A stretch of 64,000 nt of DNA from Sphaerisporangium rubeum (GCF_014207705.1 NZ_JACHIU010000001.1:4456501-4520500); one strand, 5' to 3'. Positions 1-10,458 are shown, counted from the stretch's first letter. Translations and numbers: made by a program. Notes: generated from the letters alone by a model not told the origin.

Positions 1-192
1 GAACGTGGCTCCTTCGAGTTCCAGATGCTGTACGGCATCAGGACCGACAAGCAGGCCGAGCTGGCCCGCGGCGGCGCCACCGTCCGCGTGTACGTGCCGT
101 ACGGCGACGACTGGTACGGCTACTTCATGCGCCGCCTCGCCGAGCGTCCCGCCAACGTCGCCTTCTTCCTGCGTTCCCTCCGCTCCAAGTGA
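1..192 (+). CDS. Proline dehydrogenase, C-terminal part (truncated by window start)
   Basis: These 63 codons are the tail of proline dehydrogenase, the flavoenzyme that oxidises L-proline to pyrroline-5-carboxylate. The frame is open from base 1 to a TGA at 190-192 and contains the family tail motif [19 protein letters not shown], whose arginines contact the substrate in characterised PRODH structures. P5C dehydrogenase starts 29 bases downstream, so both steps of proline breakdown form one unit. They are separate genes, as is usual in actinobacteria, not a fused PutA. The start lies outside the window. Confidence 0.9.
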   Translation, partial: ERGSFEFQMLYGIRTDKQAELARGGATVRVYVPYGDDWYGYFMRRLAERPANVAFFLRSLRSK

Positions 193-221
193 CGCCTGCT
201 TCCGTTCAAGTGAGGTCTGCC

Positions 222-1859
<1,638 letters not shown>

Positions 1860-1869
1860 GCCGTGAGCT

Positions 1870-3603
1870 CTAGTGGCCCCGGAAGGCCTCCTCCAGCCAC
1901 CAGGAGGGGTGGTCGGCGGTGACCTTGCCGTGGATCAGGAGGGGACGGTCGCGGGGGCCGTCCAGCCAGGTCGTCACGGGGGTGAGGTCGGCGGCGGAGG
2001 TCACGGTCACGGCGTCGCAGCCGAAGCCGCGCGCGATGGCGGCGAGGTCGGCGGGTGGGAAGCGCACGTGGTCCAGCGGGTGGCCGTGCGGGCCGAAGTG
2101 GTGGACCTCGGCGCCGTACGCCTCGTCGTCGTAGATCACGATGACCATGGGGAGGCCGAGGCGGACGACCGTCTCCAGCTCGGCGATCCCCATCAGCGCG
2201 CCGCCGTCGCCGAGGGCCGCCACGGGAAGGCGGCCGGGACGGGCCAGTGCCGCGCCGATCGCGGTGGCGAGGCCGAGGCCGACCGACTGGAAGGCCTGGG
2301 TGAAGCAGAAGCCGTTCTCGTCGGGGACGGACAGGAACATCGACGGGTATCCCATGAAGTTGCCGGAGTCCACGGCGAGCACGCGCTCGGCCGGCAGCAG
2401 GTCGTCCAGTGCGATGGACAGGGTGCGGGGGTCGATGCGGCCGCCGCCGGTGGTGTCGGTGTACGGCACATCCCGCCAGGCGATCTCACCGGCGATGCGC
2501 GCGGCCAGCTCGGGGGTGCGCCGGCCGGGGCTCTCGGCCAGCAAGGCGGTGACGGCGCGAGCCGTCGCGGCGGCGTCGCCGGTGACGGTCAGGTCGGCGC
2601 GGTGGTGCGCGCCGAGGGCCGCCGGGTCGGTGTCGACCTGGACGACGGTGGTGGACGGGCCGATCAGTGCGCCGTGCCGGGTGGTCCACATGTTCAGCGC
2701 GCAGCCGAAGGACACCACGACGTCGGCGCCGCGGATCAGCTCGGCGGCGAGCGGTGAGGCGAACCCGCCGCCGACGCCGAGGTCCCAGGGGGACCCGTTG
2801 AACAGGCCGCGCGCGACGGCCGAGGTGGCGAGCAGCGCGCCGGCGCGGTCGGCCAGCGCCTCGATCTCGGCTCTGGCCCGCCTCGCGCCGCGTCCCGCGA
2901 TGAACACCGGTCGCCGCGCTCCGGCGAGCGACCCGGCCAGGGCACGCGCGGACTCGGCGGACGGCTCAGGAGCGGCGGACACGCCGTCCACAGCCGCACC
3001 GCCGTCCAGGACCGCACCGCGCGCCACGACCGTGCCGCCGTCCGCCGGGCCGTCCACCGGGCCGTCCACCGGGCCGGCCCCCGGCGGACCTCCGGGTACG
3101 GCGGTGCCTGGCCGCCACGTCGTCTCCTGGCTCTGGACGGCCAGAGGCATGTTCAGCAGCACGGTGCGCCGTTCCCCTGTGGCCAGCCGGTAGGCGCGGA
3201 CCGCGTCGGCGACCGCCGTACCGGCCGACTCCAGCCGGACGGCGACCGCGCCGACGGCCTCGGCGAGCGCGCTCTGGCCGATGTGGAAGTTGGAGCGCGG
3301 CTGGTCGGCCTCGGCGGCGAGGATCAGCAGCGGGGTGCGGCTCTTGGCGGCCTCGGTGACGCCGGTGAGCGCGTTGGTCAGGCCGGGGCCCTGGTGGACG
3401 GTGAGCACACCGGTCTCGCCGCTGAGCCTGGCGTAGGCGTCGGCCATGGTGGCGGCGCCACCCTCGTGCCGCGCGGCGACGAACCGGGCCCCGTGCTCGG
3501 TGAGCGCGTTGGTGACGTGGAAGTTGCCACTGCCGACCACGCCGAACACCGTGCGGACGCCGAGCCCCGCGAGCGCCGCGCCGACGGCCCGCGCGACGAT
3601 CAT
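1870..3603 (-). CDS. Thiamine-diphosphate-dependent enzyme, acetolactate synthase-like
   Basis: This 577-residue protein has the three-domain ThDP fold: PYR (about 1-165), a central domain (about 215-330) and PP (about 370-560). The cofactor-activating glutamate is E47 in ARHEGGAATMADAYAR. The PP motif starts as GDGGALMG near residue 463 and ends IYDDEAYGAEVHHF, with Asp-Asp where many family members have Asn-Asn or Asn-Asp. Residues 220-255 form a Gly/Pro-rich linker repeating PVDG. Its ATG overlaps the stop of the cyclase gene (ATGA), so the two are translationally coupled. Nearby genes do not suggest branched-chain synthesis, so a 2-oxoacid decarboxylase or lyase is more likely than true acetolactate synthase. 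The substrate is unknown. Confidence 0.8.
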   Translation of the reverse strand: MIVARAVGAALAGLGVRTVFGVVGSGNFHVTNALTEHGARFVAARHEGGAATMADAYARLSGETGVLTVHQGPGLTNALTGVTEAAKSRTPLLILAAEADQPRSNFHIGQSALAEAVGAVAVRLESAGTAVADAVRAYRLATGERRTVLLNMPLAVQSQETTWRPGTAVPGGPPGAGPVDGPVDGPADGGTVVARGAVLDGGAAVDGVSAAPEPSAESARALAGSLAGARRPVFIAGRGARRARAEIEALADRAGALLATSAVARGLFNGSPWDLGVGGGFASPLAAELIRGADVVVSFGCALNMWTTRHGALIGPSTTVVQVDTDPAALGAHHRADLTVTGDAAATARAVTALLAESPGRRTPELAARIAGEIAWRDVPYTDTTGGGRIDPRTLSIALDDLLPAERVLAVDSGNFMGYPSMFLSVPDENGFCFTQAFQSVGLGLATAIGAALARPGRLPVAALGDGGALMGIAELETVVRLGLPMVIVIYDDEAYGAEVHHFGPHGHPLDHVRFPPADLAAIARGFGCDAVTVTSAADLTPVTTWLDGPRDRPLLIHGKVTADHPSWWLEEAFRGH

Positions 3604-4373
3604 CGTTCGACGAGCGCGAGCACCCGGACCGGGCTGCCGGACCCGCCGACGATCGGCAGCGGCGGCGCCACCACGACCGCGCCGGTGACCGGCAGCCGGT
3701 CGAGGTTGCGCAACTGGGTCAGTCCGTACTTGCCGGCGCCGAGCAGGAACGAGTGGCAGGGGAACGCCGGGTCGAAGGAGTGCGCGGCCCCGGCGTCGGT
3801 GCCGACGGTCTCCACGCCGAGCCCCGCGATCGGGGTCTCCTCCGCGAGCCACCTGGCGCACTCCACCGAGATGCCGGGGGTGTGCGGCCCCGTCTCGTTC
3901 GCGTTGAGGAACTCACCCTGATCCTGCGCGCGGCTGTCCCAGCCGGTGCGGTACAGCAGCCAGCCGCCGTCCGGCAGCGGTCCGTTGACGCTCTCCCACT
4001 CCTTGACGTGGCCGATCTGGAGCAGGAAATCGGGGTCGGCCGCCGCCTCGGCGGCGAAGTCGAGCACCACGGCGGGGCCGATGAGCCGCGCCGGCGGGAC
4101 CTGCGCGACGTCCTCGCCGTCCTTGCCGGTGACCCAGTGGACCGGCGCGTCGAAGTGGGTGCCGGTGTGCTCGCCGGTGGTGATGTCGTTCCAGTACCAC
4201 GCGGGCCCGCGGTCGTCGTACCGGCTGATCTCGGTGAGCCGGAACGGCACGGTGTTGCCGAACGGCTCAGGCAGCATCAGGATCGGCGTCGCCTCGCTCA
4301 GCGGCGCGGTGAGGTCGACCACCTCGACCGTCCCGCTCCTGATGGCCTCGACAAGTTCGCGCAACACCGCCAT
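3600..4373 (-). CDS. Cyclase / kynurenine-formamidase-like metal-dependent hydrolase
   Basis: This 257-residue protein belongs to the cyclase family (PF04199). It carries the metal-binding signature HTGTHFDAPVHW near residue 75, with His and Asp ligands for the divalent metal. Family members open or close amide and lactone bonds, as in kynurenine formamidase and isatin hydrolase. I start at ATG 4373 because GGAAGG lies about 10 bases upstream; a longer frame to 4451 has no supporting site. The stop overlaps the start of the ThDP enzyme by 4 bases. No tryptophan-catabolism genes are nearby, so kynurenine formamidase itself is not supported. Confidence 0.8.
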   Translation of the reverse strand: MAVLRELVEAIRSGTVEVVDLTAPLSEATPILMLPEPFGNTVPFRLTEISRYDDRGPAWYWNDITTGEHTGTHFDAPVHWVTGKDGEDVAQVPPARLIGPAVVLDFAAEAAADPDFLLQIGHVKEWESVNGPLPDGGWLLYRTGWDSRAQDQGEFLNANETGPHTPGISVECARWLAEETPIAGLGVETVGTDAGAAHSFDPAFPCHSFLLGAGKYGLTQLRNLDRLPVTGAVVVAPPLPIVGGSGSPVRVLALVER

Positions 4374-4544
4374 GTGCTCTGCCTTCCGCTTCGTGGTGAC
4401 CCGCTCCGATCCTGCCGCGCCGGAGGGATTCCCGCCACCATCCGCTGCCACTCAGGCATCATCGACCCCAATCTGCCCCGATCGGGCTGCTACCGGACAG
4501 CGCGGTACGGGACACCGCCGGTCCCACAGCGCGGACGGCAGGGG

Positions 4545-5207
4545 TCAGTCGGTGGACAGGGGCAGGCGTTCGGGCTGGACGTAGAGCTTGTTGGCGTACT
4601 CGGGGCCGTAGTAGCGCTGGAGTTCGGCCAGGGACTCGGTGGTCTCGGGCATGCTGCTGACGATCTCGGCGTGAGAGGGGAGCGCGTCGGGGTCCCAGGT
4701 CTCGGGGTTCCACAGGCCGGAGCGGAGGAAGGCCTTGGCGCAGTGGAAGAAGATCTGCTCGATGTCCACGATCACGGCGAGGCGGGGCCGGTGGTTCTTG
4801 ACGGTCAGCTGGTCGAAGAACGGCGCGTCGCGGACCAGCCGCGCGCGGCCGTTGACGCGCAGGGTCTCGGTGCGGCCGGGGATGAGGTAGATGAGGCCGA
4901 TGTGCGGGTTCTCAAGGATGTTGAGGAAACTGTCGACGCGGCGGTTGCCCGGACGGTCGGGGATGACGATGGTGGTGTCGTCGAGGACCAGGGTGAAGCC
5001 GGGTGGGTCGCCCTTCGGGGACACGTCGCAGGTGCCGTCGGCGCCGGCGGTGGCGATGAGGCAGAAAGGGGACAGGGACAGCCATTCCTTGTCGCGGTCG
5101 TGCAGGACGACGCGCTCCTTGGTGATCGCGCGGGGGACGGGGGCCCCGATCATCTCGCGCAGTTCGGCCTGTGAGGTGATCTCGGCGATCTCCGGGGTGA
5201 CGGTCAC
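4545..5207 (-). CDS. Pyridoxamine 5'-phosphate oxidase family, FMN-binding protein
   Basis: A 220-residue split-barrel flavoprotein. The core LSLSPFCLIATAGADGTCDV (about residues 43-62), then SPKGDPPGF and RPGNRRVDSFLNILENP, matches the DR_2398-type branch of the PNPOx-like family. These proteins bind FMN or F420, but most have no known substrate. The length fits that branch. It has its own promoter region, diverging from the SRPBCC gene, and 171 bases separate it from the downstream cyclase. That gap holds GC-rich inverted repeats around 4510-4535 (GGGAC ... GTCCC) that may end transcription. Function beyond flavin binding is not inferable. Confidence 0.8.
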   Translation of the reverse strand: MTVTPEIAEITSQAELREMIGAPVPRAITKERVVLHDRDKEWLSLSPFCLIATAGADGTCDVSPKGDPPGFTLVLDDTTIVIPDRPGNRRVDSFLNILENPHIGLIYLIPGRTETLRVNGRARLVRDAPFFDQLTVKNHRPRLAVIVDIEQIFFHCAKAFLRSGLWNPETWDPDALPSHAEIVSSMPETTESLAELQRYYGPEYANKLYVQPERLPLSTD

Positions 5208-5338
5208 GGCAGGTCTCCTCGGCTAGGGACGGGAAACTGCCGTCAACACTAACCCGAGCCCTCCGGCCTGACACGGACGCGTGATCGCCGCGGGCCCCGG
5301 TTCGAGCGGCGTGGCGGCGCTGCGGCAGGATGGCCGGC

Positions 5339-5740
5339 ATGGCTTCGCAGTCGCGGCACATCAGCGAGCGGATCGACCGGCAGGCGGCCGACGTGTACGG
5401 CTACACGTCGGACCCGGCCCACCTCCCCGCGTGGGCTCCGGGCCTCGGTGACTCGGTGGAGCACGAGGACGGCCGGTGGTACGTGCGCACCCCGGCGGGC
5501 CGGGCCGGCTTCGCCTTCGCCGAACGCAACGACTTCGGCGTGCTCGACCACGACGTCACGCTCCCGTCCGGCGAGGTCGTGCACATCCCCATGCGTGTCA
5601 TCCCCGACGGCGACGCCTGCGAGGTGGTCTTCACCCTGCGCCGCCTCCCCGGCATGAGCGACGACGACCTCACCCGCGACGCCGGCCTCGTCCAGGCCGA
5701 CCTCGCCAGGCTCAAGCACATCCTCGAAGCCGGCGGCTGA
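5339..5740 (+). CDS. SRPBCC-fold (START-like) small protein
   Basis: A 133-residue protein with the layout of a polyketide cyclase/dehydrase-like SRPBCC fold: an N-terminal strand (RHISERIDRQAADVYGYTSD), a helix, an antiparallel sheet (HEDGRWYVRT, GFAFAERNDFGVLDHDVTL) and a long C-terminal helix from about residue 105. Such proteins bind hydrophobic ligands or act as environmental stress proteins; no ligand can be read from the sequence. ATG 5339 is preferred because AGGA lies 9 bases upstream, although an ATG at 5330 adds three residues. It converges on the Smr gene, leaving only 8 bases between the stops. Confidence 0.75.
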   Translation: MASQSRHISERIDRQAADVYGYTSDPAHLPAWAPGLGDSVEHEDGRWYVRTPAGRAGFAFAERNDFGVLDHDVTLPSGEVVHIPMRVIPDGDACEVVFTLRRLPGMSDDDLTRDAGLVQADLARLKHILEAGG

Positions 5741-5748
5741 CCGGCCGG

Positions 5749-6003
5749 TCACTTCCAGCGGAAGTACACGAACAGGCGGCCGTGGTTCTTGGCGTCCTTG
5801 TCGATGCGGTGGTAGAGGGCTTTGATCTCTTTCTGGTCCAGGAAGCGGAGCACCTTCTTCTTGAGCTGGCCGGAGCCCTTGCCGGGGATGATCTCGACCT
5901 CGGTGGCCTTGACGCGGATGGCCTCCTGGATGATGCCGTGGAGGGCTCGGTCGATCTGGTCGCCCTTGTTATAGATGTCGTGGAGATCGAGCTTCAGCTT
6001 CAC
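5749..6003 (-). CDS. Small Smr-domain protein (MutS2 C-terminal type)
   Basis: An 84-residue free-standing Smr domain, the fold that ends MutS2 and has nuclease or nucleic-acid-binding activity in characterised members. The visible pattern is LDLHDIYNKGDQIDRAL at the start (the LDLH motif), VEIIPGKGSGQLKKKV in the middle (the hGxG loop), and a basic tail ending FVYFRWK. I start at GTG 6003, where homologues begin, not at 6060. TACAAT ends 7 bases before this GTG and there is no Shine-Dalgarno sequence, which fits a leaderless mRNA. Confidence 0.8.
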   Translation of the reverse strand: MKLKLDLHDIYNKGDQIDRALHGIIQEAIRVKATEVEIIPGKGSGQLKKKVLRFLDQKEIKALYHRIDKDAKNHGRLFVYFRWK

Positions 6004-6016
6004 GCGGCCGATTGTA
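6004..6016 (-). promoter_or_regulatory. Leaderless-type -10 element of the Smr gene
   Basis: On the minus strand TACAAT is followed by 7 bases and then the GTG start. This is the usual arrangement of actinobacterial leaderless promoters. No clear -35 hexamer is visible. Confidence 0.5.
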
Positions 6017-6301
6017 CGCACCTTGGCGTTTTGGAACGTTCTCCTAACTGCGCCGATCACAGCGTTTAACCGGAACGAGTCCGTTTTTGGTCACATATTG
6101 CCGCAGTTCAGTGCTTGTACTGATCTAGGCGGGGGCTGGCATCGCATCTAGACTCCCTCACGTGCCGGGTGCCTTTGGAGAGGGCCACCCGGCGCAATGT
6201 CGCCCGACGGGGAGGGCGGGGTCTCTTCCCGTGCCCGTCGACGGGTGACGACTCCTCCATGCCCTGAGGCGGCGAGTCCGAGCGGCTCTCCAGGAGGTGT
6301 C
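6017..6301 (+). promoter_or_regulatory. Promoter and long structured leader of the subtilase gene
   Basis: No gene lies between the Smr start and the subtilase start. The first ~100 bases are AT-richer than their surroundings and probably hold the promoter. The downstream part is GC-rich and can fold. A perfect 8-base inverted repeat pairs 6164-6171 (GCCGGGTG) with 6186-6193. CTCCT at 6252-6256 can pair with AGGAG of the strong Shine-Dalgarno AGGAGG at 6292-6297, which could mask the ribosome site. I could not match it to a known riboswitch class. Confidence 0.45.
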
Positions 6302-9300
6302 GTGCCTAGCAAGTCCCTGCCCGCTTTTTTAACCCGAACGCGCCGCGTCGCGGCGGTGGGTGTGAGCCTCGCGGTCGTCGGCGTCATGAGCCCGGCCGTA
6401 CCGGCGAGCGCGGACCCCACCCCGGGGCCCGCGACCGCCTCGACCAGCAAGTGGAAGGCGACCCCGCTCAGCGTGGCCGACGTCGTCCAGGGGGCCAAGT
6501 CCCCGAGCGGCAAGCTGGCCAAGAGCGACACGGCGCTGTTCAAGGCCACCTCGACCGACCCGGTGAACGTCGTGGTCAAGCTCGACTACGACTCCCTCGC
6601 CGGGTACAAGGGCGGCGTGGACGGCCTGGACGCCACAAGTCCCCAGGCCACCGGTAAGAGCCTGGACCTCAAGAGCACGGCCGCCAAGGAGTACACCAAG
6701 TACATCGAAGGCGTCGAGAACAAGTTCGTCGGCGAACTCGGCAAGAAGGTCCCCGGCGCGCGGGTCGGCCAGAAGCTCCGCACGGTCTTCGGCGGCATCG
6801 CGCTGCGGCTGCCGGCCAACAAGGCCGTGGAGCTGCTGAAGCTCCCCGGGGTGGCCGCGGTCCAGGAGGACAAGCTCCAGAAGCCGCTGACCGACTCCAG
6901 CGGCGACTTCATCGGCGCGCCGACGATCTACAGCAAGCTCGGCGGCAAGGCCGGCTCCGGCAAGGGTGTGATCTTCGGCAGCCTGGACTCCGGTGCCTGG
7001 CCCGAGCACCCGTCGTACGCCGACCCCGGCAACCTGCCGGCCGTGCCTCCCACCAAGGACGGCACGCCACGTGCCTGCAACTTCGGTGACAACCCGCTGA
7101 CCCCGGCCTCCGACGTCTTCGTCTGCAACCGCAAGCTCATCGGCGGCGCGGCGTTCATCGACACCTACAACGCCGTGTTCGGCGGTGAGGTGTACCCCGA
7201 CAGCGCGCGTGACTCCAACGGTCACGGCACGCACACCTCGACCACCGCGGCCGGCGGCCCGGTGGCCGACGCCAATCCGCTCGGCATCAGCCGAGGCCCC
7301 ATCGCCGGCATCGCACCCGCCGCCATGGTGTCGATCTACAAGGTCTGCGGCGCCGAGGGCTGCTTCCCGTCGGACTCCGCGGCGGCCGTCGCGCGGGCCA
7401 TCCTCGACGGCGTCCGGGTGATCAACTTCTCGATCTCCGGTGGCAGCGACCCCTACAGCGACCCGGTGGAGCTGGCGTTCCTCGACGCCTACGCCGCCGG
7501 TGTGTTCGTCGCCGCCTCGGCCGGCAACGCCGGTCCCGGCGCGGCGACCACCGACCACCACAGCCCGTGGGTGACCACCGTCGCCGCCTCCACCCAGAGC
7601 CGGACGTTCCGCTCCACGGTCACGCTCACCGGCACCGGCGGCGCCACCGCCACCGTGTCCGGCGCCTCCGTCACCGCGGGTGTCCCGTCGGCGCTGCCGA
7701 TCGTCTCGGCCGCGGCGCCGCCGTACAACGACGCGCTGTGCCTCACCCCGGCGCCGCCGGGACTGTTCACCGGCAAGATCGTCGCCTGTCAGCGTGGCCC
7801 GAACCGCGTGCTGAAGGGCTTCTCGGTCAGGCAGGGCGGCGCGGCCGGCATGATCCTGTACAACTCCACACCGCTCGACGTGATGACCGACAACCACTGG
7901 CTGCCGACGGTGCACATCGACCAGCCGGACAGCACCACCCTGCTGAACTTCCTCGCCGCCAACCCCGGCGCCAAGGCGCAGTTCGCGCAGGGGGCCAAGA
8001 CGACGTGGCAGGGTGACGTCATCACGTCGTTCTCCTCGCGCGGCCCCGCCGGAGACTTCCTCAAGCCGGACGTCACCGCACCGGGCCTGCACATCCTGGC
8101 CGGTCACACGCCGACCCCCGAGTCCCCGCTCGAAGGCCCTCCGGGGAACCTCTACCAGGTGATCGCGGGTACCTCGATGTCCGCGCCGCACGTGGCAGGC
8201 GCCGCGGCCCTGCTGTTCGCCCTGCACCCGGACTGGACGCCGGGCCAGGTCAAGTCGGCGCTGGAGACGACCGCCAAGAACACCGGCGTCAAGAAGGAGG
8301 ACCGGGTCACCCCGGCCGACCCCTTCGACCACGGCGGCGGCCGCATCGACCTGACCAAGGCCGGCGACCCCGGCCTGACGCTGGACGAGACCGCGGCCAA
8401 GTACGCGGCCTCGGCAACCGACCCGCTGAACCGCATCGACCTGAACGTGCCGTCGGTGAACGCGCCGGTCATGCCGGGCATCATCACCGCCAAGCGCAAG
8501 GTCAAGAACGTCACCGACAAGACGCTCGCCTACACCGCCACCGGCAAGGCGCCGAGCGGGGCCAACATCACGGTGCTGCCGCCGCTGTTCTCGGTGAAGC
8601 CCGGCAAGACGGCCGACCTCACCGTGGTGATCACCGCACCCGACCTCCCCGAGGGACAGTACTTCGGTCAGGTCGACCTCAAGCAGGTCGGCGGCAGCCG
8701 CGACCTGCACCTGCCGGTCGCGTTCTTCCGCAAGGAAGGCGCGGTGCCGATCGACCAGACCTGCGCGCCGTCCACCATCGCGAAGAACACCGGTGAGTCG
8801 ACCTGCACCGTGAGCGTGCAGAACACCACGCTGAACAACACCAAGGTGACCGCGCTGTCCACCCTGGACAGCAAGCTGCGTCTCAACAGCGTCACCGGCG
8901 CCACCAAGGTCGGCACGCAGATCGCGACCGTCACCGCCGACCTCGCGGGCCGCCAGCCCGACAAGCCGGCGATCGCACCCGGTACCGGTCCGGCCGGCTA
9001 CCTGCCGCTCGACGCGTTCGGCATCACGCCGGTGGCCGTCGGGGACGAGCAGGCGCTCAACTACAACGTCCCCGGCTACGTCTACGCGGGCCAGACGTAC
9101 ACCAGGATCGGCATCACCTCCAACGGCTACTCGGTCGCCGGAGGGACGACGAGCTCGGCCGACGTCGACTACGTCCCGCAGACCCTGCCGGACCCGACGC
9201 CGCCGAACAACACGCTCGCGCCGTACTGGACCGACCTGAACGGCACCGGCGCACCCGGCATCTACGTGGCGACGCTGACCGACGGCGTCGACACGTGGCT

Positions 9301-9670
9301 CGTCATCGAGTGGCGCCTGTACCTATGGGGCACCACCAGCCTGAAGGTGTTCCAGCAGTGGATCGGCGTCAACGGCGCCGAGGACATCACCTACAGCTAC
9401 GACCCGGGCAACCTCCCCGGCGACCCCGGCGCGGCCTACGGCCTCACCGTCGGCGCCGAGAACAACGAAGGCACGGCCGGCGCGCAGATCAGCGGCCCGC
9501 CGGTCACCGACTACCGCGTCACCAGCATTCCCGGCGCACCCGGCGGCACCCTCACCTACACCATGAAGGTGAAGGGAGTCTCCTCCGGCGTCGGCTCCAT
9601 CACCACCGCCACGTCCACCGACCAGGTGAAGGGCATCACCTTGGAAGTGGACAAGATCACCGTCCAGTGA
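6302..9670 (+). CDS. Secreted S8 family serine peptidase (subtilase) with PA domain
   Basis: A 1122-residue exported protease. A twin-arginine-poor Sec-type signal peptide ends near residue 37 (VPASA), followed by an I9-type propeptide (about 75-185) closing with LPGVAAVQEDKLQ. The catalytic triad is D229 (FGSLDSG), H308 (NGHGTHTST) and S625 (GTSMSAPHVAG); the oxyanion-hole Asn lies in AASAGNAGPG. A protease-associated domain is inserted at about 455-595 (LFTGKIVACQRG), and beta-sandwich Fn3-like and accessory modules follow to the C-terminus. The architecture resembles cucumisin-like subtilases. GTG 6302 is chosen because AGGAGG sits 4 bases upstream and places the signal peptide first. Two strong hairpins follow the gene. 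Confidence 0.95.
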   Translation: MPSKSLPAFLTRTRRVAAVGVSLAVVGVMSPAVPASADPTPGPATASTSKWKATPLSVADVVQGAKSPSGKLAKSDTALFKATSTDPVNVVVKLDYDSLAGYKGGVDGLDATSPQATGKSLDLKSTAAKEYTKYIEGVENKFVGELGKKVPGARVGQKLRTVFGGIALRLPANKAVELLKLPGVAAVQEDKLQKPLTDSSGDFIGAPTIYSKLGGKAGSGKGVIFGSLDSGAWPEHPSYADPGNLPAVPPTKDGTPRACNFGDNPLTPASDVFVCNRKLIGGAAFIDTYNAVFGGEVYPDSARDSNGHGTHTSTTAAGGPVADANPLGISRGPIAGIAPAAMVSIYKVCGAEGCFPSDSAAAVARAILDGVRVINFSISGGSDPYSDPVELAFLDAYAAGVFVAASAGNAGPGAATTDHHSPWVTTVAASTQSRTFRSTVTLTGTGGATATVSGASVTAGVPSALPIVSAAAPPYNDALCLTPAPPGLFTGKIVACQRGPNRVLKGFSVRQGGAAGMILYNSTPLDVMTDNHWLPTVHIDQPDSTTLLNFLAANPGAKAQFAQGAKTTWQGDVITSFSSRGPAGDFLKPDVTAPGLHILAGHTPTPESPLEGPPGNLYQVIAGTSMSAPHVAGAAALLFALHPDWTPGQVKSALETTAKNTGVKKEDRVTPADPFDHGGGRIDLTKAGDPGLTLDETAAKYAASATDPLNRIDLNVPSVNAPVMPGIITAKRKVKNVTDKTLAYTATGKAPSGANITVLPPLFSVKPGKTADLTVVITAPDLPEGQYFGQVDLKQVGGSRDLHLPVAFFRKEGAVPIDQTCAPSTIAKNTGESTCTVSVQNTTLNNTKVTALSTLDSKLRLNSVTGATKVGTQIATVTADLAGRQPDKPAIAPGTGPAGYLPLDAFGITPVAVGDEQALNYNVPGYVYAGQTYTRIGITSNGYSVAGGTTSSADVDYVPQTLPDPTPPNNTLAPYWTDLNGTGAPGIYVATLTDGVDTWLVIEWRLYLWGTTSLKVFQQWIGVNGAEDITYSYDPGNLPGDPGAAYGLTVGAENNEGTAGAQISGPPVTDYRVTSIPGAPGGTLTYTMKVKGVSSGVGSITTATSTDQVKGITLEVDKITVQ

Positions 9671-9675
9671 GCCGC

Positions 9676-9751
9676 GTCCCGGGCCGGTGACCCACCGGCC
9701 CGGGACACGCACGAGAAACGGGTCCCGCGGATCGTCTCCGCGGGACCCGTT
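9676..9751. terminator. Tandem hairpin terminators between convergent genes
   Basis: Two perfect inverted repeats lie back to back: 9676-9689 with 9693-9706 (14 base pairs, loop ACC) and 9717-9731 with 9737-9751 (15 base pairs, loop TCGTC). They sit just after the subtilase stop and before the ricin-fold gene stop on the other strand, so they probably end transcription from both sides. No strong T-run follows, as is common in high-GC actinobacteria. Confidence 0.75.
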
Positions 9752-9790
9752 CTCATGTCGGGGCCCCCGTCACGGCATGGCCCGCGTGGG

Positions 9791-10300
9791 TCAGGCGGCG
9801 GCGGTGAACCACGACTGGTTGAGTCCGCCGTTCGAGGGCCACCCGATGACCGCCGAGCCCTGGCCGCCGCCACCGCTGACGTCCATGACCAGGCCGGTCG
9901 CCGGGTTCACGATGGCGGAGGGAACGAACGGCAGCGGGCTCAGCCCCGTGCTCCAGAGCTGGTTGGGCCTGTTGTGGCAGTTCCACTGGACGAGCTGGTC
10001 GCCGGCCACGCCGCTGGTCTGGATGCACTTGTTGCTGTGCTTGTTCCTGATCATGTAGAGGTTCGTGCCGACCGGCTCGAACGTCCAGACCTGGTTGTCC
10101 CCCGACAACGGCCAGACGATGATCGGCGCGCCGTCCCCCGTGGAGCCCTGCTGGACGTCCATGAAGATGAACCGGTTGGACGACGGGAGGAGCCGGACGG
10201 TGAACGATCCCGCCGCCGCCTGGGCCTGGCCACCGGTGCCGGCCAGCAGCCCCGCGACCACCAGCGCTCCGACCGCCATGACCTTCTTGAACACGCGCAT
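9791..10300 (-). CDS. Secreted RICIN (beta-trefoil lectin) domain protein
   Basis: A 169-residue exported protein with a signal peptide of about 28 residues ending AQA and a single beta-trefoil. The three QxW motifs that define the ricin fold are visible as NQVW, NQLW and NQSW, one per lobe. Family members bind galactose-type or other sugars and often sit on secreted hydrolases, but this one has no catalytic domain. GGGGGAAAG lies 7 bases before ATG 10300. It diverges from the LuxR regulator gene, which could control it (inference from position only). Confidence 0.85.
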   Translation of the reverse strand: MRVFKKVMAVGALVVAGLLAGTGGQAQAAAGSFTVRLLPSSNRFIFMDVQQGSTGDGAPIIVWPLSGDNQVWTFEPVGTNLYMIRNKHSNKCIQTSGVAGDQLVQWNCHNRPNQLWSTGLSPLPFVPSAIVNPATGLVMDVSGGGGQGSAVIGWPSNGGLNQSWFTAAA

Positions 10301-10458
10301 TTCGCTTTCCCCCTTTTGGAAGTTTCCCGGTTGTACCGGTTGGCGAAATGAACGGTATTGACTAAGGCGGCCGGCGCACTTCCAGCGGCAGCCCTATTTA
10401 AGGGGTTTGTCATGACTTAGCGCTGTACACCCCTGTCCTTAGGTGTCAAGGTGACGGC
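10301..10458. promoter_or_regulatory. Divergent promoter region, ricin-fold gene / LAL regulator
   Basis: The 158 bases contain an AT-rich stretch around 10394-10415 and the short palindrome CCGGT-TGT-ACCGG at 10327-10339, which lies in the leader of the minus-strand gene. It may be a regulator site. No -35/-10 pair is clear enough to assign. Confidence 0.3.

Noticed and set aside
3604-3861. N-terminal extension of the ThDP enzyme up to 3861
   Set aside because: The 86 extra residues are Arg-rich and antisense-like, lie inside the cyclase gene in another frame, and precede a well-formed start overlapping the cyclase stop.
6018-6110. Factor-independent terminator CGGA-ACGAG-TCCG-TTTTT near 6073-6090
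   Set aside because: The stem has only four pairs and there is no plus-strand gene that would need it; the region is better read as the subtilase promoter area.
6017-6301. ydaO (cyclic di-AMP) riboswitch before the subtilase
   Set aside because: Actinobacterial ydaO elements precede cell-wall hydrolases, so I looked, but the conserved core segments are not present.
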